Source of the DNA: Branchipolynoe longqiensis
Taxonomy: Eukaryota > Annelida > Polychaeta > Phyllodocida > Polynoidae
Direction: 5' to 3'
DNA length: 64,000 nucleotides
Assembly: GCA_030323885.1 (NCBI GenBank)
Contig: CM059186.1
Location: 27,327,005-27,391,004, forward strand
In this document: in pieces, positions 19,924-31,289 of the stretch
How positions within the stretch are numbered: position 1 is the stretch's first letter
How the letters are laid out: each line of letters begins with the position of its first letter
Made by a program: the position numbers and the translations under genes
Notes under the pieces: generated by a model
The model's database searches: none
The model's input: only the letters and a program-made list of their open reading frames with translations
Told to the model about the DNA's origin: nothing

Positions 19924-20771
19924 CGTTGCCGGGTTTGCGGCCGCCTGGTCAGCTTGTCCTCAGCCACAATGCGAGATCGAACTGGAAAACATGGATCAGA
20001 GCATATGATATTTACGCTACTGCGGCAGGTGTGGTATTGAAGACAGAACGAGTGCAATGCTGCATCTTTCTTCATGTTGCTGGCGAGGAGGCTCAAAAGG
20101 TTTTCGCCAATATGGATATCACTCTCGCTGATCAAGATAAGATCGTGCCGCTTACGGAGGCGTTTCGGATTTACTGTGTCAGTAAATGCAGTCTTATTAT
20201 CACACGATATAAGTTTAATTCACATAATCAGGCTACGGAAAATATGGCTACATACATCACGGCGTTGAGAGACAAGGTGAAGGATTGTGAATATGGTACG
20301 GTGGAGGAGTCGCTGTTGCGCGATCGGATAGTAGCTGGCGTAAAGAATGTGAACTTACGGAACAAACTGCTTCAAACTACGGAGTTAACGTTGGGAAAAT
20401 GTGTTAGTATGTGTGAAATGAGTGAATTTAGTTCAGATCTGTTGGAGGACACCAAATCAGACGTGGAAACTAAGGAGATTGATTTCATTCGGAACTATGC
20501 TAATGCATGTACCGGTGCACCGGCGGTTCGGTCATCGGCGATGCCATCTTGGAAATCGCCATCTTGGAATGCCAGCGGCGCCGGTGCTGGAGAGTTCAAG
20601 ATCCGCTGCCAGAACTGTGGATATGAACACCGCCGGGGAGTCTGCCCAGTGAAAGGAAAGGCTTGCATAGCCTGTAAGAAGATCGGGCACTTCGGTAAGG
20701 TCTGCAGGAGCCGGCTGGGCAGGGTCAACGAGCTCACCATGGAAGAGCCCGACCTTCACAATGCTGAGTAA
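19924..20771 (+). pseudogene. gag: gag (start lost), capsid and two zinc knuckles
   Basis: The frame runs from the LTR junction to a TAA at 20769-20771 with no initiator ATG; the first sense residues, LPGLRPPGQLVL, are near the usual Gag N-terminus, so only the first few codons are lost. Then follow the capsid-like NWKTWIRAYDIYATAAG region, an IFLHVAGEEAQKVF block and, near the end, two CCHC-type knuckles: CQNC..H....C (about residues 232-244) and a classic CIACKKIGHFGKVC (251-264), which bind the element's RNA. pol follows in the same frame after this single stop, so the gag-pol break is one codon wide. Related elements often fuse the two or shift frame, so the TAA may be a mutation or a read-through stop; I cannot tell. 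Confidence 0.85.
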
Positions 20772-23700
20772 GACCCGGATCCGGTGGAGGTCAACGTGCT
20801 GGCAACAGATCTGTTTGTTGGTACCATCGACCGTGGTGCTGGTCAGGATGCCGAGCTGTGGCACGCGATCGTTCGGGTGAACGGTTGTCCTGTCAGGTTC
20901 AAGCTCGACACCGGTTCGGAGGCGAACGTACTGCCGAGGTACGTCTTCGACAGAGTTTCTCCGGGGTGGCTGACGAACACCAGGTATTCGTTGGTGACGT
21001 TCTCCGGTTACCGGATCACTCCTGACGGGGAGGCGCTGCTGGACATCAACGACAGAGTGCTTAAGTTCCAAGTGGTACCGGATTGTCAGCCTATCTTGGG
21101 CAAGCAGGCTTGTGTGACTTTGAACCTGCTAGTGCGTGTGGATGAGGTGCACTGCACTGTGCCGACAAACATTTCCGAGCTGACGAACAGTCCCAGTGCT
21201 CGGGCGGAGAAGCTGGTAAGCGAATACAAAGATGTGTTTCAGGGTTTGCGGTTGATCAAGGCAAATGCTATCATTCATGTCGATAAATCTATTCAACCTG
21301 TCATTGATCCGCCTAGACGGATTCCGTTTGCCATTCAGAGTAAGGTACGAAGCGAGCTTGATCGCATGGTTGAGTTAGGTGTCATAGTTGAGCAGGATGA
21401 ACCTACCGAGTGGGTTAATTCTATAACAATCGTAAAAAAACAAAACAAGATCAGGATTTGTCTGGATCCGACTAAGTTGAACAAGGCGATAAAGAGAGGG
21501 CCTTTTCCTACCAAAACAATTGATGAAATTATTGCCAGAATGGCAGATGCAAAGTATTTTTCAGTTTTAGACGCAAAGACAGGATATTGGCAGATAGAGT
21601 TAGATGACGAAAGTACACGTTTGTGCACGTTCAATACTCCATGGGGCCGGTACAGGTATACCCGCTTGCCTTTTGGCATCAAAACAGCCGGTGACATTTT
21701 TATTCAGGAAATGCACCGTGTCATGGGCGATATACCCGGTATCGGGATAGTCACGGAAGATATTTTGGTATATGGGTCAATGGTTGAGGAGCACAACGAG
21801 CGGCTCCGAGCTGTGTTGGACCGAGCTAGGTCAGTTAATCTGAAATTAAACGATGCTAAGTCTTTGCTATGGAAAACTACAGTGAAATATGTCGGTCATC
21901 AACTTACCCAGCAGGGTGTGAAGCCTGATCCAGACAGAATACAAGCAATAGCTGACATGCCAGAGCCGTGTGACAAACAAGGCGTCCAAAGGTTCCTGGG
22001 CATGGTTGGATATGTACACAAGTTCATACCCAACATGTCCAAGATAGCTAAACCACTACGCACGCTCCTGGCCAAGGATGTGGCGTGGCACTGGCAAGCC
22101 GAACAGCAGGGCGCGTTCGATAAGTTGAAGGAGAAGTTAAGAACTGCTCCTGTGTTGTCATATTATAATGTTAAGAAACCTATTGTGATTCAGGTAGATG
22201 CTTGTCAGTCAGGTTTAGGTGCCGTGTTGATGCAAGATGACAAACCAATCGCACTCGCATCTCGTGCGCTTAACTCAGCGCAGTGTGGTTATGCCATTAT
22301 CGAAAAAGATATGCTCGCCATATGTTTCGGATGCCAGAGGTTTCATGAGTATATCTTTGGCAAAGAAGTTCAAATTCAAACGGATCACAAGCCGTTGGTG
22401 GCGATAATGCAGAAACCGATACATAAACTTTCGGCTAAGATGCAGAGAATGCGAATGCGATTGCAAAATTACAATATTCAGTTATGTCATGTGAAGGGTT
22501 CTTTGATGTTTTTTGCAGACACGTTGTCCAGGGCGCATAGCGTCAAAGTAGGTCATGATAGCATGTTCGATGACACGTTCTGCGTTGCCGCAGTGGACAT
22601 GCAGTCATCGAGTTTGTTGAGTAAGATTGTAAATGAGTATGAGAAGGATTTATCCATGTCCATGTTGATCTCACACATTGAGGATGGGTGGGACACTACG
22701 CGCATACAGACACCTCCGTGTCTGAGACAGTACATCCCATACAAACACGACTTAACGAAAGAAAACAATCTTGTAATGAATCGCAATCGGGTGGTGGTTC
22801 CTCCGGGTCTTCGTGGTGAAATGATAGAGGCGTTACATGAGACTCACCTAGGTGTGACAAAGTCCAAACAGTTGGCGCGTGACTGTATGTTTTGGCCGAA
22901 TATGAATAAGCAAATTGAAGATAAGGTCAGTCGGTGTGACGCTTGCCAGAGTAACCAAAGAAATTTGCATTACAAGCCCTTAATAAATCACCCGATCACC
23001 TGTCAACCGTATGAAAAAGTTGGTGCTGATTTGTTTGAATTAGATCATAAAAGTTACCTGATAACTGTAGATTACTACACAAAGTATCCGGAGGTGACGC
23101 TGTTGGGCGATACGTCGTCCGTCACTGTTATTGATGCGTTGAAGGATAATTTTGCAAGACACGGTATTCCTAGTCAGGTCGTTTCGGACAATGGTCCACA
23201 GTTTAAGAGCCATGAGTATAGGGAGTTTGTGCTACACTATGGGTTCAAGGCCGTATATTCCAGTCCACAGTATCCTCGTAGCAATGGGCAGGTAGAACGG
23301 TTTGTGCAGACAGTCAAGGACATGTTAAAGAAGTGCGAGAAGACTGGGTCTGATTTTCAGTTAGCTTTGCTAAATTATCGTAATACTCCGTTGCCCGTCC
23401 TAAATGCAACTCCGGCGCAGCTGCTCATGAGCAGGAGGTTGAGGGGCAGATTGCCTATGGTGGAGGAAATTTTGGTGCCCGAGACACAAAATCCGAAGAG
23501 ATGCCAGACAGCCAAACGGCAGCAAAGTCAGAAAGTGTTTCATGACCGGAAGTGTGGTAAGCCGCACAGACCTATGAAAGTCGGAGATAAGATAAAGTAC
23601 AAAAATCATGCTGGGGAATGGAAAAAAGGGGTTATTTTGTGACGGACTGGGGTTTCTGGGAGAGAATATCAAATTTTGAACGAGTCAGGGAATATGTTAT

Positions 23701-23861
23701 ATCGTAACCGGGTGCAGATTATTAGGGCGCCTGTGGGGGGGCGACCCAAACTAGTCAGGCAGACGCAAACTGGGTCAGCGTCAGTGCCGAATGTAAACAG
23801 TGCGGCTAATTTAAGTAGGTCAGGTCGGCTGGTAAGGCCGGCGAGCAGGTTAGACCTGTAG
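20772..23861 (+). pseudogene. pol: pol: protease, reverse transcriptase, RNase H, integrase
   Basis: Numbering from 20784: protease FKLDTGSEANVLP (DTG about 42-44); RT with first catalytic Asp in SVLDAKTGYW (263), LPFGIKTAG (295-303) and VTED (323-326) where the family has xxDD; RNase H with D472, E507 and D534; integrase with H685, H688, C718, C721 and D749, D802, E838 in GADLF, SDNGPQF and NGQVERF. Two breaks stand out. The first Asp of the second RT catalytic pair is Glu (GAA at 21756-21758). A TGA at 23640-23642 ends the main frame (953 codons), while the same frame stays open to 23861 with an YRNRVQIIRAP segment typical of the normal C-terminus. The element is therefore probably unable to copy itself. 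Confidence 0.9.
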
Positions 23862-24144
23862 TGGGTCAGTGTAGATTGAGTGTGTACACATATAGGATGT
23901 GCATGTAGGTTTAAGTTGTGTTTTCAGCTGTGAGAATATTGTATGATATTGATGGACGAGTTATGACGTCAGGCTTACGGCCGGACAGTGAGGACTTAAG
24001 TGCATTGAGCGCTCAGACGTTGCAAGGACTTGTGTTTAAGTTAAGTACGCATATATGTTTTTGTGCATTCGTCTGACTACTATGTTGTTATTGGCATTGT
24101 TATTTTGAAATATTTCATGTTTCAGAAATACTTTGAGGGGGGGA
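23862..24144 (+). other. Ty3-type element 3' spacer and polypurine tract
   Basis: Non-coding between the end of the pol frame and the 3' LTR. GAGGGGGGGA directly before the LTR (24135-24144) is the plus-strand primer site expected of this group. Confidence 0.75.
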
Positions 24145-24333
24145 TGTGATATATGCGTAATAGACGTATAGGTGTGTGGCTAATATATGTTAACGAGATG
24201 CAGAGTTTGAGACAAAGGAATATGCTAATGAGATGACGTCATGGAAAGGTGAGCCGGCGGGTCAAGCGAGCCTAGGCCTGAATAAACCATTCAGTATCCA
24301 GAAGTCAAAGTGTTCAGACGTCGTACTTTCACA
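24145..24333 (+). repeat. 3' LTR, 189 bp
   Basis: Begins TGTGATATATGCG and ends GTACTTTCACA, with a perfect TGTGA/TCACA inverted end. AATAAA at about 24281 is a probable polyadenylation signal. A TGACGTCA motif at about 24235 could act as an enhancer. Followed by the GCGAC duplication. Confidence 0.9.
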
Positions 24334-24338
24334 GCGAC

Positions 24339-25430
24339 CACTGGGTTTGAGCATGTGTTACTCTTTGCTTTGCTGTGGGAAGACTCTTAGAGATATTAAC
24401 AAACAGTGTATTGCATCATGTAGATAACATCTTATTCTTCATCTGGGACCTCAAATCTCTTGAATTAGTCAACTAGAAGTTTGATGAAAATTGCTCCGAA
24501 TTCTTCTTTCTTTTTTCGTTGATCAAAAACCTCTGAAAATCACTCAATATTGAGGATATTCGTTTTTTGAAATTACTGTATTCATTTCCGTCTGTTTTCT
24601 ACCTATTGGCCAGTTTTCCTGAACATTGCGTATTGCACAGAGGCAGTTGAGGATGCACAGAATGCGATGTCAACAATTTCTTTATATTTACTTTAGAAAA
24701 ATTACATGGCTACCTAACATGATTAGGTTCCATTCAATCTCTTTCCATTCATATATGTTCCATTGAGATCAAATACATTCTAAAAGCTTTCACAAATACC
24801 TATTTAAATATTGAGATAATTTATTTGAAAAATATATCCCACTTCTCTACTTATTGGATAGATGGTCTGATTTTGAACAAGTATTCCCTTTTGCTATATA
24901 TAACACAGAGTATACATTAAATACCCAATATTGTGTAAGCTAAAGTGAAATTGACAATAATTTGAAATGAGTATCGGTGCAACTTTATCACCTTTATTCA
25001 TAAATGACATTGTAAATAACTTGGTTCAGTAGGGGAGGTGCAACATAATCAGCTGTTAAAATTCCCTTATGTAGTACTTTCAGCCAGAAACAAATCCACA
25101 TTGTCACCAGTTGCACACATAAAAGAAAAACTTTTATTCCTGGTTAAAAATAAACACAAATTTGATTCATGTATTATCTGTTAATAATTTTCATATGCTA
25201 TCATGTCTTATTGATTCAAATACTTTAGGCATGTAGTTTATTAGGAGTCAGTAGTTTTTGGTTCATTCCTACTCATAGTTACGATATATTCTCATGCACA
25301 TCAGTAATTAACCTGTCTTCTCAAGGCATCAGTCATGTGCATTTCCTGCTTATCTATTAATTAAAGACAATGTCAATGTGTTGAATATTTTGGTTGCATA
25401 GGGGAGGTGTGACATAGTTAGTTCTTGTTT
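24339..25430. other. No gene recognised between two retrotransposons
   Basis: AT-rich sequence. A phrase like GGTT(G/C)A(T/G)TAGGGGAGGTG(T/C)(G/A)ACATA occurs near 25022 and 25390, so an old duplication of about 365-bp spacing may be present. Nothing coding. Confidence 0.5.
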
Positions 25431-25439
25431 ACATTAACT

Positions 25440-27002
25440 CATGCCATTAGGATGCTGTCCCTGCATGCCCCGGAGTCGAGGACTTGCTGGCTCGCAGCAT
25501 TGTCGGTGTTGATGACAACCTTGTATCTGTCAGGGTGATCCAGGGCCTTCATTGCCACGACCAGGTTCATTGCCTCCAGGTGGGCGATATTCGTGTACCA
25601 GTCGGTCATACACTCGAGGTCTGTCCTGATATGACCTTAGATGTTGCTAGGACATAGAACAACAACAAAACAAAATAGACTCGGGGTAGGAGAACGAGTA
25701 GCAGTGGGTGTGGGAGAATGCTCCCCCAGCCTTCATGGAGGAGTCACACTCTATCGTCCATTTGGGCTTGTCGTCGGTCTTGAGTAGCACAAGTCCTTTG
25801 GTCCTGGCCGCAAACTCGAGGAACCACTTAATGTCACTCCTAAGCTTGTCTGGTACATTGTGCTTTCTGACATGTGGCGCCTCATGGAGAGTGTTGAAGA
25901 TCCTCGACATGAAGCGCCTGGCTGGCTCCACACGCTTGGCTATGTTCTGGAGCCTTCCCACCAGTCTTTGGAGTTCTTTACGTGGGGCTCTCTTTTTTGC
26001 CATCACGACTGGCAGTCGGTCAGGATGTCATCCAGTTTGTCTTGAGGGATCCTCACTGTCATGTCCTTGGCAGAGATGAGGAATCCCAGCCACTCGATGG
26101 TCTTGGCAGGGGGGTGGCAACTGCTGTGTGACAACTCAAGGCCTAGTTGTGCAGCGAGTCAAATCAGGTCGTCGTATGCCATCTGGCCCTCCTCCGTTGT
26201 GGCTGCCACGCCCACAAAATCATCAATGTAGCAGTGCACGTAATGGTTCTTCTTGCGTAAGAGGTATACCACCACATTTGTAGTACGTGCATAGGTCATG
26301 GAGGAGGTCCTACAGCCAAACGGAGGGGCGATGTCGGTGTAGTGCCGGCCGTCGAGTGTTATGCCCAGCAGTGGCGTGGAAAGTGGGCAGGTCCTCAGTT
26401 GGGGGTATGCACATGCGAGGTTGGCAAACCACAGGTAGCAAGCAATCAGTCCCCAGCCTCGCCACTTCGGCGGTGGCGTCCATGACATTTGGGAGGCTGT
26501 AGGACCTGAGCTCACCTTGATAAGCTCCCCTGATTATCCCATCGTTGACGCTGGTCACCCTGGGCCACCTGAGGGCGACGATGACAGGACTATTAGTGGT
26601 GTTTTTCTTGGGGCGTGTCATCATCGGGCTATTCTGCAACCATGGGCCAAATGGAGGCTGGCTGAAGGGGCCAAGGAGTGCGCCGTGGCCTATCTCGGTC
26701 TGTATGTATTGTTCTATGTAAGTCCAGTGGCTGGGGTCCTCGTTGTGGTTGTTGGTCGTCAGTGTTGGTGGAGTTGGGGCCTTGTAATCAACCGGCCACC
26801 CAAACTCCAAGAAGTCTACTACTTGTTCGTCCTGGTAGCCTGTCAACAGTCTCCTCCACTCGGATATCACCAGGCTGGTAGGTGTGGGAATCCGGGCTCT
26901 CAGGTAATTCGGGAGGGCTGTGAGGCGTACCTTGTTGTAGATGTCCATGTATGACACATGGTTGGTCCATACGACCATAGTGCCACGAGTGGGTGTGGTC
27001 AT
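25440..27002 (-). pseudogene. DIRS-type reverse transcriptase and RNase H, broken
   Basis: Read on the minus strand from about 27002. First the DIRS-type N-terminus (ISEWRRLLTGYQDEQVVDFL, then GALLGPFSQPPFGPW and SPMMTRPKK). A frame change near 26430 leads to the RT core with CPLSTPLLGI, PPFGCRTSS and the catalytic YIDDFVGVA. A stop at about 26159 and another frame change follow. Then the RNase H linker (LQRLVGRLQ) and RNase H with CDSSMKAGGAF, a 57-bp SINE tail inside it, and HLEAMNLVVA..NTDNAASQQVL down to about 25445. The first RT catalytic Asp position reads Asn (NLACAY). Tyrosine recombinase and methyltransferase domains, expected downstream, are absent. In a live element this protein would copy the RNA into circular DNA. 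This copy is dead. Confidence 0.8.
25622..25678 (+). mobile_element. SINE-A 3' tail inserted in the DIRS RNase H
   Basis: TCCTGATATGACCTTAGATG, GTTGCTAGGACATAGAACAA and an AACAACAAAACAAAA tail are the last 57 or so bases of SINE-A. DIRS RNase H sequence continues on both sides, so this is a severely 5'-truncated insertion, younger than the DIRS copy. Confidence 0.75.
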
Positions 27003-28048
27003 ATCCAGTTGAGGGTGTGTCTGTATTCGAATAGGGTGTCAGGTGGGCGTGGCCAGCCCAGTCAACATTACTATCACCTGACACAGTAAACACAGAATCA
27101 ACAGTTAATTGTTGCGCAGCGTCCCCAACACTGTGTCGCCGCCATCTGTGCTACCTTGTTGTGCTGGGGCGGTGGCTTTGCTGGGGGGGGGGGGTGCTGG
27201 TGTGGTGGAGTGCCGGTGCGTATGGCTTGTTGCTCACCATTGTTGACATCTGGGCGCCATTGTTGACATCTGGGCCCATCATTGTTGTTGATTTGGTGCT
27301 CGGTCAGGTGGCGGCCATTGCTCCTGCGGTGGTGTTGCCTTGACTACCGCCAGGGTAACCGGCATTATCGGTCATGTGTTGGGTTGTCTGACCTCCGGGG
27401 TGGTTGTGTGGTGGCCATCTTGGTTGTTGACTGTTGGTGGCGCCATCTTGTGTAAGGAAGTGAACAGTATCATCATGGTCGATGGGGTTGACGCAACATA
27501 TTTAAAAACCTGCATTGTTAAAACATGTGTTGTCACAGACTTGATGTATGTCACCATAAACACAATTATGACATACAGTACGGTTATCACTGTTAATACT
27601 GACATGGTGATTACGATCAGCATTGATGCTCACCCGACTGTAGATCTCACAAGCACAGGCCGTAACCTCCGCAGGTGTTGCACAGTTCACAATCACATTA
27701 CAAGGTGGTATGGTAACATGTTCACCGTTACCGTCACATGCCGTGTTATCTTAGTTCTCACAATTGTCAAATCCTCCGGGCTCCGCAATGTGGTCGTCGT
27801 GCAGTGCGGAGCCGTTTAGTGAAAACCCTGAGTTGATTGCTGGTTCGTAGTGATCGTGCTCCCACCGGCTTTCTTCTCGAGGAACCCTTTCTTGTTGGTG
27901 AAGTACTTCTCTTTATGCGCATTAGCCCGGCGATACTTATTCGCACACCATGCGTGCATGTGTGCTTTCTTTTACGTGTTTTCGCAGTGGGTGTCTCCCG
28001 GTTAAACTCCTGGCGGCTGTCACTATGGTTGGTGGAGGTGGAGGCGGA
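27003..28048. other. DIRS-like element interior, no domain seen
   Basis: Between the Gag-like and RT-like parts. GC-richer than its flanks. Short ORFs on both strands, none with a domain I recognise. A G-run lies at 27182-27191. Confidence 0.4.
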
Positions 28049-28990
28049 CTATGCCTGGCCGCTGCCAGCAGCCCGGGCGGCGGTGTTGTTGTTGCGTATC
28101 TGAAGTTGTGTGTTAATCTCGCCATGAATATGGCCTATGGTGCCGACATGGCGTAAAGAAACCACCAATCGATCAATCAAAAAACCGTGTGTTAATCCTG
28201 GTGCCTTCAGCGAAAGCATCTCGCTGCACATCCTTAATCGTGTACTGGTCATTCCATCCGTATGGTTATCGGCCATCATCAATCATGTTGAACACTTCCT
28301 CCGACCAGCGTCGGCATGTCTCCCATTCCCATGAGGAAGCCATGATGGCGATCTGGTGGATGTGGTAAATAATCGGGTCATGCCAGTTGGCGAGCACCTC
28401 AACCACCTTGGTCATATTACAAAGCGCGGCAAAATATTTGGGCATGGTGGCTTCTGCTCTCACCACCTTCTGTCTTTTCTCACCCCTAACAACGAACAAA
28501 TGAGGAAGTAGAGCCATTTTACCTCTTCTTTTGCCGATCGCAGTTCCAGCTGCTGCGAGGATCTGGTTGATGGCTTCCGATTGATCACTGTCGTTTGAGT
28601 TGCGTTGAGGTGGGTGGAGTGTAGTCGGCCACGTGAGTTGCTGTAACCATCACTCCTGTCGTATCCACTGCTATAGTCATTTTCCTTCTGACTGAATCGT
28701 CTTGTATCATCGGGGTGTGCCCGTAGAACTCTGGTGTCGGGTCTGATGGTGGGCTCGGCTGCAGGTGCACCGCCGTTCGCCTCCTCGTCACTGTCGTAAT
28801 CTTTTTTGCGGTTATTTATTTCCATTGCGTCCATCCTGGTGTCCATGCATGTCATTACGTCACTTTTAAGATCTGCCATGGCGGCACGCATGGCTTGCAG
28901 CATGTCGTTGTTCTGTCTGCCATCAGCCGTTGGTGTTGCCGGCTCCGACACCGCTTCGGGTGTAAGTCCAAATATAAAATTGGTGATCAT
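28049..28990 (-). pseudogene. DIRS-like Gag, frameshifted
   Basis: Minus strand. The frame opens MITNFIFGLTPEAVSEP, a coiled, polar N-terminus with MLQAMRAAMADLKSDV, then an acidic DYDSDEEANGG stretch and basic, serine-rich text. Near 28500 the frame changes to one with MALLPHLFVVRGEKRQ, AEATMPKYFAALCNMTKVVE and WEWETCRRWSEEVFNM, and near 28270 again to a frame with STRLRMCSEMLSL. The conserved-looking helical block then ends. The order Gag then RT on the same strand suits one DIRS-type element from about 29000 down to 25440. Family is inferred from position and style. Confidence 0.6.
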
Positions 28991-29067
28991 TTTGAAATAA
29001 AAAATGATGGTCGGGCAGGCGGCTTTGATTTTAGACGTAGATGTAATCTAATATGTATCCAGGTGCG

Positions 29068-29156
29068 ATGGCCAAATGAGTTGAGTTCTGGTAGGTCATG
29101 GGATTTGAACTGCTGGGTTCGAATCCTGGCCGAGTCAAGCCTATGACATAACATTT
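29068..29156 (+). mobile_element. SINE-A head fragment
   Basis: GCCAAATGAGTTGAGTTCTGG, then GGGTTCGAATCCTGGCCGAG and TCAAGCCTATGACATAA match the tRNA-like head and the following TCAAACCAATGACTTAA of SINE-A. Ends soon after. Confidence 0.6.
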
Positions 29157-29322
29157 TTTATGAAAGTTGAATTGGTGGTAGCCTGACACATTAATAACAG
29201 TTTAGAAAAAATAATGAATTCAAGAGCAGTCGATTCTTTTAGGCACTGGCGGGGATGATCACCAATTTTTTATTTGGCCTATTGAACTATCACTACATAT
29301 TTCAATTGCAGGCAGTCATACT

Positions 29323-29396
29323 TCCCGGGTGGTCTAGTGGTTAGGGTCCAGTGCTCTCACCGCTGTGGCCGGGGTTTGATTCCCCATCAAAGTCAT
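29323..29396 (+). tRNA. tRNA-Glu(CTC)-like sequence, degraded
   Basis: A box GGTCTAGTGGTTAGGG, anticodon arm CAGTG-CTCTCAC-CGCTG with anticodon CTC, and a GGGGTTTGATTCCCC T-arm match tRNA-Glu closely in order and spacing (about 73 nt). The acceptor stem TCCCGGG does not pair with its 3' side (ATCAAAG), so it is probably a pseudogene or a SINE head. No SINE-like body recurs elsewhere in the window. Confidence 0.6.
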
Positions 29397-31285
29397 TAGA
29401 ATTTTCTTTATTTTGTATATGTGTATATTACTATTTTTATGTGGAATACTTTCAATCGGTTTAAGTAATATGCTGTATTACAAAGAAGAAATGAAGAACT
29501 TTGGTACTGAAATATTGCACATATTTGGCAGGCTAAACCTGGGACATTGATGACGGTCGGATGAACAAGATCGAATTTCTTCACTTGAGACACGGCCGTC
29601 GGATCTACAAGACCAATTCCCTTTACTGGAGACCCGATGGTCTGGCAAATAATATTGACCTAACAATAACAATAAAGTATTTAAAAAAAGAAATGTATAT
29701 AATCCATGACCTGTGCATTTTCCCGAATTCTCTCTTTTAACTGCTTCAACCATTGCCGATCAGTTTCTGATGACTGGCAGGTCCTTCGCTTCTTGTGTGT
29801 TCCAGGCATTGTCTCTAAATTTTAATTAATTAATTATATATATAGTCTATATGTGTTGAAAATCAATTTTTCTTCATCTGATGTAGCTTACTTTGTGGAC
29901 ATCATGGTAGCAGATGGGTCTTTTCATGGTAAATGGGGCCAATGTGTGACATGAGGGTTGAAAATTAATATTGTGTATTTCCCTTTTTATTTTTCTCTGA
30001 GTAGCCAACTCTTGTCCATATGTATACTAGTAATGTAAAGGAAAAGATAGTTGAGGTTAGCTTCTTGTCAGAATAATACAAACTAATGAAGTAGCCAGCC
30101 CCAAGTGTGGATGTAACATGATTTATTAATAACAATTATTTTCAACAATTTATTGTATGAAGCAATTATGCTATGCAATGAACCCTGAATTACACAACTG
30201 GACTATGAAGAATTCTGTACAGAGAAGTTATAGTCTTCCCAATTTTGAGTTCTGGACGTAACACAATAGAGGTGGGCACCAAAAAATGTAGGGGACTTCA
30301 ACTTCAATTGTTTTCATAAAGCTTTGTTGAACAATTATATTACTAGCCACAGTACTAGAAAATAGTCTCACACATGCAACAATAGGAATTGTTTTTTTAA
30401 ACTGAAGCTCTGGTATTCCCATGATAACATATTTCCTGGTTTAACAAGCAAGGAACCAACAGTTATGTCCAGAACCAGTTTAATCACCATGGAATATTAC
30501 ATATAAAAAGAAATATATATGCATGCAAAATGAACATATATTTTAAGTGGGAGTCCCCTTTTATTATTTCATTGACTAACAGGTAATATTCTATGCAAAA
30601 TGAAGGTCTAGTAGGCTATAGAAAAACACATCCTCCATGTAACATATTCATGCCTTTAAAACACCATATCTTTTTAATGAACATGATGGCTTTTTATTTA
30701 CTATGTCACATTCGGCCATAATCTTTTCACATATATCCCTCCAAAGTGTAAAAATACCAATTCCATAAAGAAAATAACTCCTCTACTCTTTCAATAATTG
30801 TTTTTGACCATTACAAACGGGAAAATACATCGGCCCCATTTACCATGAAACGACACCGATACTGGCAGCAAGATTTTAAGATATGCATAATGTGCAACAT
30901 TTTTGTTGCTTCCTGTAGACATTGTGGTTACCATTTAAAATCCATTAACGGGTCGCTTTTTGAGATAATCAAGTTTAAAAATTGAATATATACAACAATC
31001 TGTTAATATTGAATTGAAACTTTGACCGAATATAATGAAGAGTGGACTCAATTTTTTAATCTACAATTTAATATATATATATATATAAATTTACCTTATT
31101 AATATTGAATTAAAAATGAAATTTGACCAATTACATTGAAGAGTGGAACCATATGAGAGGAGTTGCTAACTAATTTATTTTGCAGTGATGTGTGAATATT
31201 GATTAATTACTGCCATAATGCAAATGGATTTGACTGAAATCCTAATTTATTATGTCAGCTATATAAGTTCATAAAAATTACGACG
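29397..31285. other. No gene recognised
   Basis: AT-rich DNA with a (TA)n tract near 31072-31087. Two similar phrases, AATTGAATT/AAAATG...AATGAAGAGTGGA, recur near 31030 and 31130. No domain-bearing ORF on either strand. Confidence 0.5.
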
Positions 31286-31289
31286 AAAT

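Larger units (their letters stand above)
19883..24333 (+). mobile_element. Ty3/Metaviridae-type LTR retrotransposon, 5' LTR deleted
   Basis: The element is bounded by an exact 5-bp duplication, GCGAC, at 19878-19882 and 24334-24338. Its ends are TGTGA and TCACA. The 3' LTR (24145-24333) is full length; the 5' copy keeps only its first 41 bases and then jumps into gag. Order inside: gag with two CCHC knuckles, protease, reverse transcriptase, RNase H, integrase with HHCC and DDE, spacer, polypurine tract GAGGGGGGGA at 24135-24144, LTR. No env. The style (gag-pol order, zinc-knuckle pair, LPFG, HETHLG) is of the Mag/SURL/K02A2.6-like branch of Ty3 elements; that branch name is inference. Confidence 0.92.

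Noticed and set aside
19883..24333. Possible endogenous retrovirus with env
   Set aside because: No ORF between the pol end (23861) and the polypurine tract (24135); only a Ty3-type gag-pol element.
26517..26954. 145-codon plus-strand open frame
   Set aside because: Antisense shadow of the DIRS reverse transcriptase on the minus strand.
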